Positions 63,618 to 64,000 of a stretch of DNA of 64,000 bases are shown piece after piece (positions within the stretch are counted from its first letter, which is position 1; each line of letters starts with the position of its first letter). The notes under the pieces are model-generated. The model was given only the letters and a program-made list of their open reading frames with translations. It made no database searches and was not told where the DNA came from. The DNA comes from Planomonospora_B alba (GTDB lineage: Bacteria > Actinomycetota > Actinomycetes > Streptosporangiales > Streptosporangiaceae), in NCBI RefSeq assembly GCF_039534085.1, contig NZ_BAAAUT010000011.1, positions 89,781 to 153,780 of the forward strand, written 5' to 3'. The translations under genes and the position numbers were made by a program.

Positions 63618-64000
63618 ATGAGGGGACGTAGACACGCCTCCGTATGGATCGCGTTGTCAGTGATGTTACTTCTCGGATGGAACGGTCCAGCGCTGGCCGT
63701 GCAGTACCCGCAAGACAGAGTGGTCACCGCGGACCCCGCGAACTTCACCCCGCACGTCCTGGACGGCCAGGTCAACGCCATCGTGCAGATCGGCGGCCGG
63801 ATCTTCGTGGGCGGCAGCTTCACCCAGGTGCGCGAGTGGGACAACCAGACCGTGCAGACCCGCAACCGGTTGTTCGCCTTCAACGCCACGACCGGCCGCC
63901 TCGACGCGGCGTTCACGCCCAACGTGAACGGCGAGGTCGAGGCGTTGCTGCCCGCCCCCGACGGCCGGTCGATCTACGTCGGCGGCGCCTTCGGCCAGGT
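63618..64000 (+). CDS. Secreted propeller-type protein (N-terminal part)
   Basis: The ATG at 63618 follows GGAGGGG at four bases. Residues 1-28 form a signal peptide (SVWIALSVMLLLGWNGPALA). The mature part begins VQYPQDRVVTADPANFTPHV and then shows repeats of the type VNAIVQIGGRIFVGGSFTQV and VEALLPAPDGRSIYVGGAFG, each with the GxxxxVGGxF signature of secreted beta-propeller proteins (delta-60-repeat-like). The frame is open at the end of the window, so the full length is unknown. Position next to the polysaccharide cluster, divergent from it, suggests an outer-surface partner. Confidence 0.82.
   Translation, partial: MRGRRHASVWIALSVMLLLGWNGPALAVQYPQDRVVTADPANFTPHVLDGQVNAIVQIGGRIFVGGSFTQVREWDNQTVQTRNRLFAFNATTGRLDAAFTPNVNGEVEALLPAPDGRSIYVGGAFGQ

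Noticed and set aside
1..64000. tRNA, rRNA, riboswitch or replication origin.
   Set aside because: No TPsiC-loop-like GGTTCGANTCC segments, conserved rRNA stretches, recognisable riboswitch cores or DnaA-box clusters were noticed by eye; a covariance-model search could still find a weak one.

Overview
The window is high-GC actinomycete chromosome. The GC-rich codon positions, frequent GTG starts, ATGA/GTGA overlaps, a SARP regulator, a conservon-type sensor and many small one-component regulators point to a filamentous actinobacterium. Streptosporangiales (Nonomuraea or Streptosporangium-like) is my best guess, from impression only. No rRNA, tRNA or CRISPR array was seen.

Layout. (1) 1-3412 is the end of the nuo operon (nuoM partial, nuoN) followed by a long-chain polyprenyl diphosphate synthase, probably for the menaquinone side chain. 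(2) 3491-7686 holds a MarR regulator, an ECF sigma factor with its DGPF/YCII partner, RarD and MsrA. (3) 7687-12131 is an insertion island at the 3' end of msrA. The last codons of msrA (GGTNVK...CPTGL...stop) recur as decayed copies at 8934, 9653, 10391 and 12078, each closing a small module: a lipoprotein; a GntR gene plus a 76-aa ORF; a truncated serine recombinase; and an AraC gene plus a RibD-type reductase. A gutted IS5-family copy follows at 12159-12483. (4) 13073-24896 has a two-component system, a hydrolase/acyltransferase pair, a decayed FAD monooxygenase, two paralogous TetR genes each divergent from an enzyme or MFS gene with palindromic operators, and a 956-aa SARP-NB-ARC-TPR regulator. 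(5) 25327-42248 is a stretch of small regulator-target pairs: Xre-cupin; PadR/hydrolase; TetR; a TetR-ferredoxin-P450 operon; MFS/MerR; RibD-type reductase; FAD monooxygenase/PadR; a second PadR with an SGNH hydrolase; then GH16, CPBP protease, glycolipid-binding protein, NUDIX and two GNATs. (6) 42310-47877 carries a reduced conservon (NIT-type sensor plus DUF742 only), a small SWIM zinc-finger protein convergent with an orphan barstar, an EamA transporter with its GntR regulator, and a hypothetical gene.

(7) 48309-63414 is a Wzx/Wzy-type exopolysaccharide cluster. An initiating sugar-phosphate transferase, a split PssD/PssE glycosyltransferase, a GT2 enzyme, a flippase, an O-antigen-ligase-like polymerase and two Wzz-like chain-length proteins form the core. 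Less usual passengers are a sulfotransferase, an APH-fold phosphotransferase, a ParB-like/methyltransferase fusion, an RCC1-repeat lipoprotein and a secreted GH26-like glycosidase. The genes form two tightly overlapping minus-strand operons. In one Wzz-like protein the fused BY-kinase domain has lost its Walker A lysine. A secreted propeller-type protein begins at 63618 and runs off the window.

The two observations most worth following are the serial insertion footprint behind msrA and the unusual cargo of the polysaccharide locus.
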